Below, in pieces: positions 1-5,310 of a stretch of 9,675 nucleotides of DNA; the stretch's first letter is position 1, and the number at the start of each line of letters is the position of its first letter. The DNA is from JABDBK01 sp964453575 (GTDB lineage: Bacteria > Pseudomonadota > Gammaproteobacteria > DSM-16500): NCBI GenBank assembly GCA_964453575.1, contig CAYVRW010000080.1, forward strand, positions 1 through 9,675, given 5' to 3'. The position numbers and the translations under genes were made by a program. The notes beneath the pieces were generated by a model that was not told the origin of the DNA, searched no databases, and saw only the letters and a list, made by a program, of their open reading frames with translations.

Positions 1-11
1 ACCAAAACGTT

Positions 12-57
12 CACCAAAATGGTGGGCACGTCGCAGAGCTCCTTTGCCCACCCTACA
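12..57. repeat. GC-rich inverted repeat at left edge
   Basis: GGTGGGCA (21-28) is the exact reverse complement of TGCCCACC (45-52), with a 16-nt loop. A smaller hairpin, CACCA-AAA-TGGTG (12-24), overlaps its left arm. The GGTGGGCA...TTTGCCCACCCTAC pattern resembles a dispersed intergenic repeat I associate with many proteobacterial genomes; that is recollection, not a search. It is clearly GC-richer than the surroundings. It matters for gene calling because an open reading frame can be extended leftward through it to an ATG at 19, which I consider an artefact. More of the element probably lies left of the window. Confidence 0.5.
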
Positions 58-87
58 TTTTTTATGATATTCCAAAAGAGAAAATGT

Positions 88-2007
88 ATGCGAGCACGAA
101 AAAATAATAGAGAAGACGGTATTAATTTGGTCCCCCTGCATATTGCAGCGGCTATCGGTGATATTGACGCGGTAAAGACAAGAATCCAGGCTGGGGATAT
201 AGATTTTGATGAAGAAGAAAATTCATCACTTATTTGGGCAGCTGTAAATGGACGTATGGACATTGTAAAAATACTTTTTCAAGCTCTTACTAAAGAGGAG
301 ATTAATAAACCAAAGCGCTTGATTGAAGAAGCACAAGCATATTTATCTCATCATCCGAACACAAAATCTCTATCTGTAATTAAAGGTAAGTTGCATGAAG
401 TTTCTATTCCATGGGTAAGTGATACCTTTCAAGTTATTTTGCCCAATGAAGAGGATATAACTTCCATCAAAACCTTGAATAAAAGAGTTGAAGACTTTAA
501 TGCTGTTCTGGAAATTACTGTTCAGGCAGAAAGATTGGCTAAACAATTTGTTATGATTCTTAATCATGATGGAATTGTTAGGTACCTGGACCACAAGGAC
601 TTATTTAGTAGTGAATACGCGAGAAAAAAAATAATTAAATTGCTCATGTTAGCCTCCGAAAATAAGGATCATTATCCTGTCATTATTACTAACAAAAATA
701 ATTTTGACATTATAATGTCGCTTATTGTGATGCAATGCGAAGCAATGAATAAAAGCAAAACGCTTATCATTCAGGCTATTGAAGCTGCACGACGGTACAA
801 CCAACCAGCGATCGCTGAATATCTGGAAAATCAACAAGATATTAATGAACAAGATAATGATGGAAATACCCTTTTATATAGGGCAGCGCAAGCAGGTGAC
901 ATTGAACGTGTTCGTGAACTCATCCAAAAAGGTGCTGATGTTAATGTAGCAGATCCTTTATACATTGCTGCAGCAAAGTCTGGTGGGAAAAGTGCAGGAA
1001 AGCGTTATATTTCAAAAGAACATACCGACATTATCAAACTATTATTAGAGCATAAGGCTGATCCTAATCAAAGTGCAGCTTTGGCAGCATCAGTGCATGC
1101 TGGGAATGCTGAAGTAGTTGCTTTGCTGTTACCTATCACTACAAAAAAACCATTGGTCAGAAAAAAAGATTCAATATCAGAACCTTATATGGATCCTTGG
1201 TATGTGGACATGATGTTTGATGCTTTGGGAAAAAAAGAGGATATTGCCATATTAACCTTGTTAAAAGAATATGGTGCTGATTTTAACGTAAAACACAAAT
1301 CTGGATTGACAATGCTAGAGCATGCTTGTGGTTATGGCCTTGATAAATTAGATTTTCTATTAGCAAATGGTGCAGATCCACGTAAAGCACTAGCAGCTTT
1401 TGTTCACACTTATCCTATCAATCTTACTGAGGAGTATGTAGATCGCCTTTTACAACATGGCGCCGATGTGAATGCTGTGGATGATGAAGGATGGACACCA
1501 TTACATGTAGCAGCAAGAAAAGGTGATTATGATTTAGCAGCGATAGATTATTTAATCAAGCATGGTGCAGTGATTGATTGGCAAGATACGAAAAAACGTA
1601 CACCTTTACATCATGCAGTGATTTTCGGGCATTTAGAAGCTATAAAGTTATTGCTTGAACGCGGAGCTAATCCTCACTTAACTGATGAAAAAGGACTAAC
1701 TCCCTCCGATGTTGCTGCAGAATACGTTACGTCTAGCAAAACAGATAAATTTATTTCGCAAGAAGGCAAGGAGCAAATTAAGAATAAATATCTAGTCATT
1801 CAACAAACCATTGCAGAATGCATAGCTAAACGCGAAGCGGATGCTGCGCAGAAGAAACCTAGAGGATGCTTGTCGAATAGTATAGCCAAGCTAACAGAGT
1901 ATTTTGGATTATATAAAGTATCTAAAGATCAATCCTTAGAATACACGAATTCAATGCTTAAAACAGACCCGCGACTCCCTCAGCAACAAGTGCGGGGCAA
2001 GCAGTGA
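88..2007 (+). CDS. Ankyrin-repeat protein, effector-like (639 aa)
   Basis: This is a multi-ankyrin protein, a class that mediates protein-protein binding and in intracellular bacteria is often secreted into the host cell; secretion here is inference. An N-terminal ankyrin pair spans about residues 13-67 (PLHIAAAIGDIDAV). A non-repeat helical linker follows to about 247. A second array runs about 255-547, with clear units such as DNDGNTLLYRAAQAGDIERV, DEGWTPLHVAARKGD and RTPLHHAVIFGHLEAIKLL. The tail is basic and then GC-rich. No signal peptide or membrane segment is seen. I chose the ATG at 88 because a weak AAGAG lies just upstream and because earlier in-frame ATGs (64, 19) fall at or inside an inverted repeat. 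The reading frame stays open to 19 (662 aa). The last 13 or so codons (1967-2010, 29 of 44 bases G or C) differ in composition from the gene body and may be acquired repeat sequence. The host target is unknown. Confidence 0.88.
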   Translation: MRARKNNREDGINLVPLHIAAAIGDIDAVKTRIQAGDIDFDEEENSSLIWAAVNGRMDIVKILFQALTKEEINKPKRLIEEAQAYLSHHPNTKSLSVIKGKLHEVSIPWVSDTFQVILPNEEDITSIKTLNKRVEDFNAVLEITVQAERLAKQFVMILNHDGIVRYLDHKDLFSSEYARKKIIKLLMLASENKDHYPVIITNKNNFDIIMSLIVMQCEAMNKSKTLIIQAIEAARRYNQPAIAEYLENQQDINEQDNDGNTLLYRAAQAGDIERVRELIQKGADVNVADPLYIAAAKSGGKSAGKRYISKEHTDIIKLLLEHKADPNQSAALAASVHAGNAEVVALLLPITTKKPLVRKKDSISEPYMDPWYVDMMFDALGKKEDIAILTLLKEYGADFNVKHKSGLTMLEHACGYGLDKLDFLLANGADPRKALAAFVHTYPINLTEEYVDRLLQHGADVNAVDDEGWTPLHVAARKGDYDLAAIDYLIKHGAVIDWQDTKKRTPLHHAVIFGHLEAIKLLLERGANPHLTDEKGLTPSDVAAEYVTSSKTDKFISQEGKEQIKNKYLVIQQTIAECIAKREADAAQKKPRGCLSNSIAKLTEYFGLYKVSKDQSLEYTNSMLKTDPRLPQQQVRGKQ

Positions 2008-2050
2008 GGGGTTAATTGACGACAAACCCTAGTCAAAGATGACCTGGGGA

Positions 2051-2080
2051 TTGATTTAATTTCTAAGAAAATGATAGAAT
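2051..2080 (+). promoter_or_regulatory. Candidate sigma-70 promoter for the 157-aa ankyrin gene
   Basis: TTGATT (2051-2056) and TAGAAT (2075-2080) are separated by 18 bp, and TG at 2072-2073 makes an extended -10. Transcription would start near 2087, leaving a leader of about 24 nt. This suggests the small ankyrin gene has its own promoter and does not depend only on read-through from the upstream ankyrin gene. Confidence 0.45.
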
Positions 2081-2110
2081 TCCCCGCTTAAAATAATAAA
2101 GGAAAAATTC

Positions 2111-2584
2111 ATGTCTGGTAAATTCTCAGATTTAAAACCTTCATCATTAGCCGCTTTAATGCCCTTTATCTCATATTGGTCACTTGGAGCTGGCATAGAT
2201 ATTAATTCATCTATCAACACTGAATTAGATATAGCCACAACAGGTTTTATGTATTGCGCTAACTATGCTATTTTTTACGCAGTCTTATTAGATGACAAAG
2301 ACCTATTAGAAGATTTGTATCGACAGAACGCTGATTTAGAGGTACGTAACAGATATGGTCATGGAGAGAAAACCCCTCTTGAAGTAGCCATAGACTATGG
2401 TCGTGCTGGAATAGTAGATAGTCTTATCAAACATGGGGCGAAGTTGCCGAATGATTGCAAAGTTCCTTCCTCTAACCTATGCACGAATCCGTTCAGATTT
2501 TTTTGGACTTTAAATGAAAAATTAAATCATCGTGAAGCAGATTATAAATCAATTGATAGGCTTCTGCAGAAAAAAAGTTGTTAG
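2111..2584 (+). CDS. Small ankyrin-repeat protein (157 aa)
   Basis: The ATG at 2111 is preceded by AAAGGA about 7 nt upstream, a good ribosome-binding site. The protein carries roughly two ankyrin-like units at residues 52-112. The first is degenerate (AIFYAVLLDDKDLLEDLYRQ) and the second clearer (EKTPLEVAIDYGRAGIVDSL followed by IKHGAKLP). The N-terminal 50 residues and the C-terminal 45 residues match no family I recognise. No signal peptide is evident. It lies 103 bp after the larger ankyrin gene on the same strand and faces convergent minus-strand genes. It could be a small stand-alone effector or the remnant of a longer ankyrin gene; the clean ribosome-binding site and promoter favour a functional gene. 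The function is unknown beyond likely protein binding. Confidence 0.8.
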   Translation: MSGKFSDLKPSSLAALMPFISYWSLGAGIDINSSINTELDIATTGFMYCANYAIFYAVLLDDKDLLEDLYRQNADLEVRNRYGHGEKTPLEVAIDYGRAGIVDSLIKHGAKLPNDCKVPSSNLCTNPFRFFWTLNEKLNHREADYKSIDRLLQKKSC

Positions 2585-2637
2585 TATTTTTGGTAACTGT
2601 TCAACGATCGTAATTGTAGAGTAAAAAAGTGAAACAT

Positions 2638-2788
2638 CCAATTGATCAGCGATTCCCGCTAAAGAAGGTTAGCTATTCATTTTTAGCGACTTGTTGAAAG
2701 GCATGACAACACTAAGCACAGGGATGTGCTGTTTGGAGCGTAAAAATGAATAGCTAACCTTCTTTAGCGGGAATCGCTGCCAATTGAT
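2638..2788. mobile_element. MITE-like element with 39-bp inverted repeats and 9-bp target duplication
   Basis: The left arm (2647-2685) and right arm (2741-2779) are perfect reverse complements over 39 bp, from CAGCGATTCCCGC at the outer end to ATTTTTA at the inner end. They enclose 55 bp (2686-2740) with no ORF. Inside is a small hairpin AGCACA-GGGA-TGTGCT (2715-2730). Immediately outside both ends stands the same 9-bp direct repeat CCAATTGAT (2638-2646 and 2780-2788), exactly as a target-site duplication should. The 133-bp core therefore looks like a non-autonomous element moved by a transposase encoded elsewhere. It sits between convergent genes, where its transcript would form a very stable hairpin and could also block read-through. 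The parent insertion-sequence family cannot be named from this copy. Confidence 0.85.
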
Positions 2789-2813
2789 GACTTTTGTCTA
2801 TTTCTATAACCGA

Positions 2814-2843
2814 TAAATGAGGTCAAAACCTTGACCCCATTTA
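2814..2843 (-). terminator. Hairpin just downstream of the 94-aa gene
   Basis: On the minus strand the transcript would fold as UAAAUG-G-GGUCAA, loop GGUU, UUGACC-U-CAUUUA, which is 13 pairs including one G-U. It begins 8 bp beyond the stop codon of the 94-aa gene. No U-tract follows, so it is not a canonical intrinsic terminator. It may instead be a dispersed repeat end that stabilises or stops the transcript. Confidence 0.4.
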
Positions 2844-2851
2844 CTCATAAA

Positions 2852-3136
2852 TTATATACAAACAAATGTATCACCCCAATTACCCATCTCCCATTTAAGC
2901 TGGCATCTAAAGTAACCATATAGATATGCCTGTGCATAACAACTATTCTCTATTTGGTAAGGAGTAGACACTTCATTCATTTGATCGCCTTGATGTGTGG
3001 TAATAGTACCATATTTATAAATTTCCAAATTCATCTGATAAACATCAAGATTGCAAGAACCACCATGTGAATATGCAAATGAAGTACCCATACTCAATAC
3101 AGACGCAATGATCGCTAATCGACTTATAATTTTCAT
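2852..3136 (-). CDS. Small secreted four-cysteine protein (94 aa), unknown function
   Basis: I do not recognise the family. The N-terminus is a good Sec signal peptide: MKIISR, then a hydrophobic stretch (LAIIASVLSMG), then a likely cleavage site near residues 21-23 (SFA or AYS). The mature part is about 72 residues, rich in Tyr and Gln, with four cysteines (28, 66, 78, 93) that could form two disulfides in the periplasm or outside the cell. The start is well supported: AAGGA lies about 6 nt before the ATG. It lies 110 bp downstream of the NlpC/P60 gene on the same strand, so it could share that transcript or use its own weak promoter. A hairpin follows its stop codon. Confidence 0.7.
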   Translation of the reverse strand: MKIISRLAIIASVLSMGTSFAYSHGGSCNLDVYQMNLEIYKYGTITTHQGDQMNEVSTPYQIENSCYAQAYLYGYFRCQLKWEMGNWGDTFVCI

Positions 3137-3165
3137 CTTAATTCCTTAATGTAGTATCCTAAAAA

Positions 3166-3194
3166 ATTGTATCGAGATTAAAGTAATGAATAAA
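3166..3194 (-). promoter_or_regulatory. Weak candidate promoter for the 94-aa secreted protein
   Basis: On the minus strand a TACAAT -10 (3166-3171) lies 17 bp from a poor -35 TTTATT (3189-3194). A TTGACC lies further upstream (3203-3208), but its spacing gives a worse -10. The call is tentative because AT-rich DNA yields such matches by chance. Confidence 0.25.
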
Positions 3195-3246
3195 GTCATT
3201 GGGGTCAAGTGAAAAGCTACTTATGGGTAATGATATGGTGAAAAAA

Positions 3247-4734
3247 TCACCCCGAATTCGCACTCATAATATTCCGCAAATTCACCTTCACCGGCTTTTT
3301 CACATAATTCGCAGGTTCATCTAAAAAAGACATCTTAAAATAAGCTGTCGCAGCTTGCGATTTTAACGTTTTATCTTCAGGATATTTTAATAATAAAGGC
3401 AACAAAGTCGCATGACCAATCACTGCACGATGGTTGGGATGATTTTTTGATTTAGGTTTAAGCCCCCAGACATTTTGATAAGTCATGGCCATGAGCGAAT
3501 GATCACGAGCATGAGGATTTGTGTATCTACCTATGTATAGAAAAATATGTCCTTTGATATTAACAATGGTTACGAATTTTCTCCCATGTTTCATAAGATA
3601 AGCGATTCTTTTTGCGGGCGATGCATAAGACAAATCAATCATATGGCCTGCTAAAGCTTGTTCGGAAGAATGTCTAGGTAACCAAATACCAAACGGGGTA
3701 AATAAACTTTTAAGTTCTCCTGAGCAATCATTATAAAAATTCATATTGCCCCAGCCATAAGGTCTATTTATTAGGGTACTCATGATGTCAGCAAAATGAT
3801 GTTTCGTTACTTTTAATGGAATAATAGCCGCGAATTTTTTTGAAACGGTTATATACTTAATGACAGCTTTATGGTGTTTGTCTGCCATAGGTAGTGTTAA
3901 GCGTAAATTATTCCCTTGTTCGGTCGATGGAAAAACCATGCCTACATAACCTGAAACTAACAGATTTTTTTCACCATCCATCAAAGAAGTGTCCGTTTGT
4001 GTAATGGCAGCAAGCTGTCTTTTGGTTTGATGCGCCCACATCATAATAAACCAATCCGATGCGCGGGCAATGCCTGTGGATTTGACCCAGCCAATAAAAT
4101 CAGGCGTGAGTACTAAAGACCAGGCACGGTCTTTGGTTTCAGCGATAACATATAAAGGTGTTCCCGCCCAAACAGCAGATATTTGTAAATTATCGAAAGG
4201 ATAGCCTTGGCCGGCAAGTTTATGACTATAAAAATGCACATCATCCGTAGGCAGCGCACGTGCGTTGAGGTTATCAATAGCGATAGCACGACGACTTGCT
4301 TTAAAAGATACTTTATTGAATTGATCCAGATTGATATTTTTCTTAATTTTTTTAATCCATGATTCGGTGTAGGGTCTGTAATTTTCTCCATAACCAATCA
4401 TGTCTTTTGATTTATGCTTATTGCTAAAAAATTGCAGCTGTTCTTTTTCTACGGTTTTAATATCATCGGGAGGAAATTGTTGTATCACATTTTTTACATG
4501 GACGGCATCCCAAGGTGATAAGTATTTTTTTTGGAAGTTTTCCAAATGGCGTTTTTGCATCATGGGTGACAACAAAGGGCTGTCGTAATCCTTGCTCGTT
4601 GGTTTAATCCATGTTGCAAGTGTTTGATCATAATGATTCAGCGGAAATAATGAAATGAGATCATGATTGTCCGCATAAGCGTAAGTAATAAAAAAACTTA
4701 TTAAAATAATGCTACAACAAAAACGCCGAAACAT
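3247..4734 (-). CDS. Exported SH3b-NlpC/P60 peptidoglycan endopeptidase (495 aa)
   Basis: This is a cell-wall hydrolase of the SH3b1-SH3b2-NlpC/P60 architecture, related to YkfC-type gamma-D-glutamyl-diamino acid endopeptidases, which cut stem peptides of peptidoglycan. A signal peptide covers residues 1-21 (basic FRRF, hydrophobic core, AYA before Asp22). An N-terminal stabilising region follows. Then come SH3b1 (about 145-225, with NARALPTDDVHFY and GWVKSTGIA) and SH3b2 (about 240-300). The papain-like domain has RPYGWGNMNFYNDCSGELKS with nucleophile Cys337, then KGHIFLYIG with His396. The third polar residue is probably Gln420 or Asn421 (YQNVWG), which should be compared with the family. 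The catalytic core is intact and the length is normal for this architecture. I chose the ATG at 4734 because it gives a clean signal peptide and fits the promoter; an in-frame TTG at 4749 would add five residues. Export to the periplasm is expected. Confidence 0.88.
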   Translation of the reverse strand: MFRRFCCSIILISFFITYAYADNHDLISLFPLNHYDQTLATWIKPTSKDYDSPLLSPMMQKRHLENFQKKYLSPWDAVHVKNVIQQFPPDDIKTVEKEQLQFFSNKHKSKDMIGYGENYRPYTESWIKKIKKNINLDQFNKVSFKASRRAIAIDNLNARALPTDDVHFYSHKLAGQGYPFDNLQISAVWAGTPLYVIAETKDRAWSLVLTPDFIGWVKSTGIARASDWFIMMWAHQTKRQLAAITQTDTSLMDGEKNLLVSGYVGMVFPSTEQGNNLRLTLPMADKHHKAVIKYITVSKKFAAIIPLKVTKHHFADIMSTLINRPYGWGNMNFYNDCSGELKSLFTPFGIWLPRHSSEQALAGHMIDLSYASPAKRIAYLMKHGRKFVTIVNIKGHIFLYIGRYTNPHARDHSLMAMTYQNVWGLKPKSKNHPNHRAVIGHATLLPLLLKYPEDKTLKSQAATAYFKMSFLDEPANYVKKPVKVNLRNIMSANSG

Positions 4735-4766
4735 AGGAAAATACCGCAAGATAATTTAGTGACCAC

Positions 4767-4795
4767 ATTATAATCAATACTAATTCTTGGCGCAA
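4767..4795 (-). promoter_or_regulatory. Candidate sigma-70 promoter for the NlpC/P60 gene
   Basis: On the minus strand a perfect TATAAT (4767-4772) lies 17 bp from TTGCGC (4790-4795). Transcription would start near 4760, giving a leader of about 26 nt to the ATG at 4734 but only about 11 nt to the alternative TTG, which supports the ATG start. The GacA-type box at 4853-4870 lies roughly 100 bp upstream of this start point. Confidence 0.5.
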
Positions 4796-4849
4796 ATTTT
4801 TGATCTAACTTGGCTAATTCTTTGATAATTATGGCAATATAGCTGACTC

Positions 4850-4873
4850 TATTGTAAGCTTAAGCTTACAATA
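4850..4873. promoter_or_regulatory. GacA/UvrY-type upstream activating box (perfect 24-bp palindrome)
   Basis: Positions 4853-4870 read TGTAAG-CTTAAG-CTTACA, an exact match to TGTAAG-N6-CTTACA, the established GacA box upstream of rsmX/rsmY/rsmZ in Pseudomonas. The palindrome is perfect over 24 bp (4850-4873), as expected for a dimeric response regulator. A further GTAAG half-site lies just to the right. Its centre is about 121 bp upstream of the predicted start of the sRNA at 4983, comparable to the far-upstream placement in Pseudomonas rsm promoters. It could also act leftward on the NlpC/P60 gene. Confidence 0.75.
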
Positions 4874-4949
4874 AGCGTAAGTCATTCACTGTAAAAAGAG
4901 CATTTCGTTCACCATGAACCTACAATTAATAGTTAACTTATTGTATTTA

Positions 4950-4976
4950 TTGATATTAGTATATTTAGAGTATAAT
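4950..4976 (+). promoter_or_regulatory. Candidate promoter of the Rsm-like sRNA
   Basis: A perfect TATAAT (4971-4976) is preceded by TTGATA (4950-4955) with a short 15-bp spacer. Suboptimal spacing would fit a promoter that needs an activator bound at the upstream palindrome. The predicted start is near 4983. A small inverted repeat GTTCA-CCA-TGAAC (4907-4919) lies between the box and the promoter and might be a second protein site. Confidence 0.55.
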
Positions 4977-5119
4977 TTTTACTATTTATAGGTATATCAG
5001 GGTGAACATTTCTCCTATATGATTTGCGCATGCTTTGGATGGCTATGGTGACAGAAAGGATTTCTATAACCACTCCTCGTTTTGCGTGTCCATGGATGGG
5101 TTATTCGATAGGGATAATT

Positions 5120-5138
5120 TTTTGATTTGAGCATTTTT
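5120..5138 (+). repeat. 19-bp direct repeat, copy 1 (in the sRNA 3' part)
   Basis: TTTTGATTTGAGCATTTTT lies directly before the terminator stem of the sRNA. An identical copy stands at 7007-7025, just after the kinase gene, so the two copies bracket that gene. Confidence 0.75.
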
Positions 5139-5164
5139 AGGACGACTTCGGTCGTCCTTTTTTT
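5139..5164 (+). terminator. Strong intrinsic terminator with UUCG tetraloop
   Basis: AGGACGAC (5139-5146), loop TTCG (5147-5150) and GTCGTCCT (5151-5158) form a perfect 8-bp stem, followed by a T-run through 5164 (seven consecutive T with the last stem base). It is oriented to stop plus-strand transcription. The nearest upstream plus-strand protein gene ends at 2584, beyond two minus-strand genes. Its presence is therefore independent evidence for a short plus-strand RNA gene ending here. Confidence 0.92.
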
Positions 5165-5250
5165 ATATCCTAACACACTGCTATTATTACCTATTTTTTC
5201 ATCGAACGACATTATAAGTAACCATTTCATAATCATTTATAACATATTTG

Positions 5251-5259
5251 TGCTATAAT
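5251..5259 (+). promoter_or_regulatory. Extended -10 promoter for the kinase gene
   Basis: TG-C-TATAAT (5251-5259) is a perfect extended -10. No good -35 lies 17 bp upstream, which extended -10 promoters tolerate. The start would be near 5266, with a leader of about 45 nt. Since the sRNA terminator lies just upstream, the kinase gene probably has its own transcript. The interval 5165-5250 shows nothing else I can name. Confidence 0.5.
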
Positions 5260-5310
5260 TATACTGATTAAAATCATAATGTTATCTGCGTTGAGTTTCA
5301 GGAGCATGAC

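Larger units (their letters stand above)
2830..3209. repeat. 10-bp inverted repeats flanking the small secreted-protein gene
   Basis: CTTGACCCCA occurs at 2830-2839 on the plus strand and at 3200-3209 on the minus strand. Similarity continues inward for about six more bases, mostly matching (TTTACT against ATGACT). The pair brackets the 94-aa gene. It may be the ends of a small mobilised cassette or two copies of a dispersed repeat; no target duplication was seen, so chance is also possible. Confidence 0.3.
4983..5164 (+). ncRNA. Candidate RsmY/RsmZ/CsrB-type CsrA-sequestering sRNA
   Basis: A unit of about 180 nt with no credible ORF is bounded by a promoter and a strong terminator and preceded by a perfect GacA box. 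GGA motifs occur at 5037, 5058, 5094, 5112 and 5140. Three sit in hairpin loops: CAUGCU-UUGGAU-GGC(U)AUG (5029-5047), AGAAA-GGA-UUUCU (5053-5065) and GUCC-AUGGAU-GGGU (5088-5101). A fourth (AGGGA, 5110-5114) is in an AU-rich, probably unpaired stretch; the fifth is at the base of the terminator stem. A 5' stem-loop pairs 4994-5001 with 5014-5020. GGA in a hexaloop is the known CsrA/RsmA binding signature, and RNAs of this family act by soaking up CsrA. Size and layout match RsmY/RsmZ better than the much longer CsrB. The exact 5' end is inferred. Expression and CsrA binding are not shown here. Confidence 0.72.

Noticed and set aside
19..87. N-terminal extension of the first ankyrin gene to the ATG at 19
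   Set aside because: It would translate through an inverted repeat, adds residues with no domain character and has no ribosome-binding site.
370..852. Two short minus-strand ORFs opposite the first ankyrin gene
   Set aside because: They are antisense shadows in the linker of a well-supported ankyrin protein and lack start signals.
2647..2779. CRISPR-like or simple terminator reading of the long inverted repeat
   Set aside because: There is only one inverted pair and no direct spaced repeats, and the 9-bp flanking duplication is best explained by transposition.
3237..3251. GGTGA-TCACC hairpin overlapping the NlpC/P60 stop codon
   Set aside because: The stem is only 5 bp and no T-run follows in the direction of transcription, so I do not call it a terminator.
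4113..4397. Minus-strand ORF of 94 codons inside the NlpC/P60 gene
   Set aside because: It is an out-of-frame shadow of the NlpC/P60 gene, which has a convincing signal peptide and catalytic motifs.
4983..5164. 6S RNA or SRP RNA as identity of the sRNA
   Set aside because: The length fits 6S, but the RNA folds as a chain of small GGA hairpins rather than one long rod with a central bubble. The SRP GGAA tetraloop domain is absent. The GacA box points to an Rsm RNA.
5015..5236. Minus-strand ORF of 73 codons over the intergenic region
   Set aside because: It runs antisense through the sRNA hairpins and terminator, its product has no domain-like pattern, and no ribosome-binding site precedes it.
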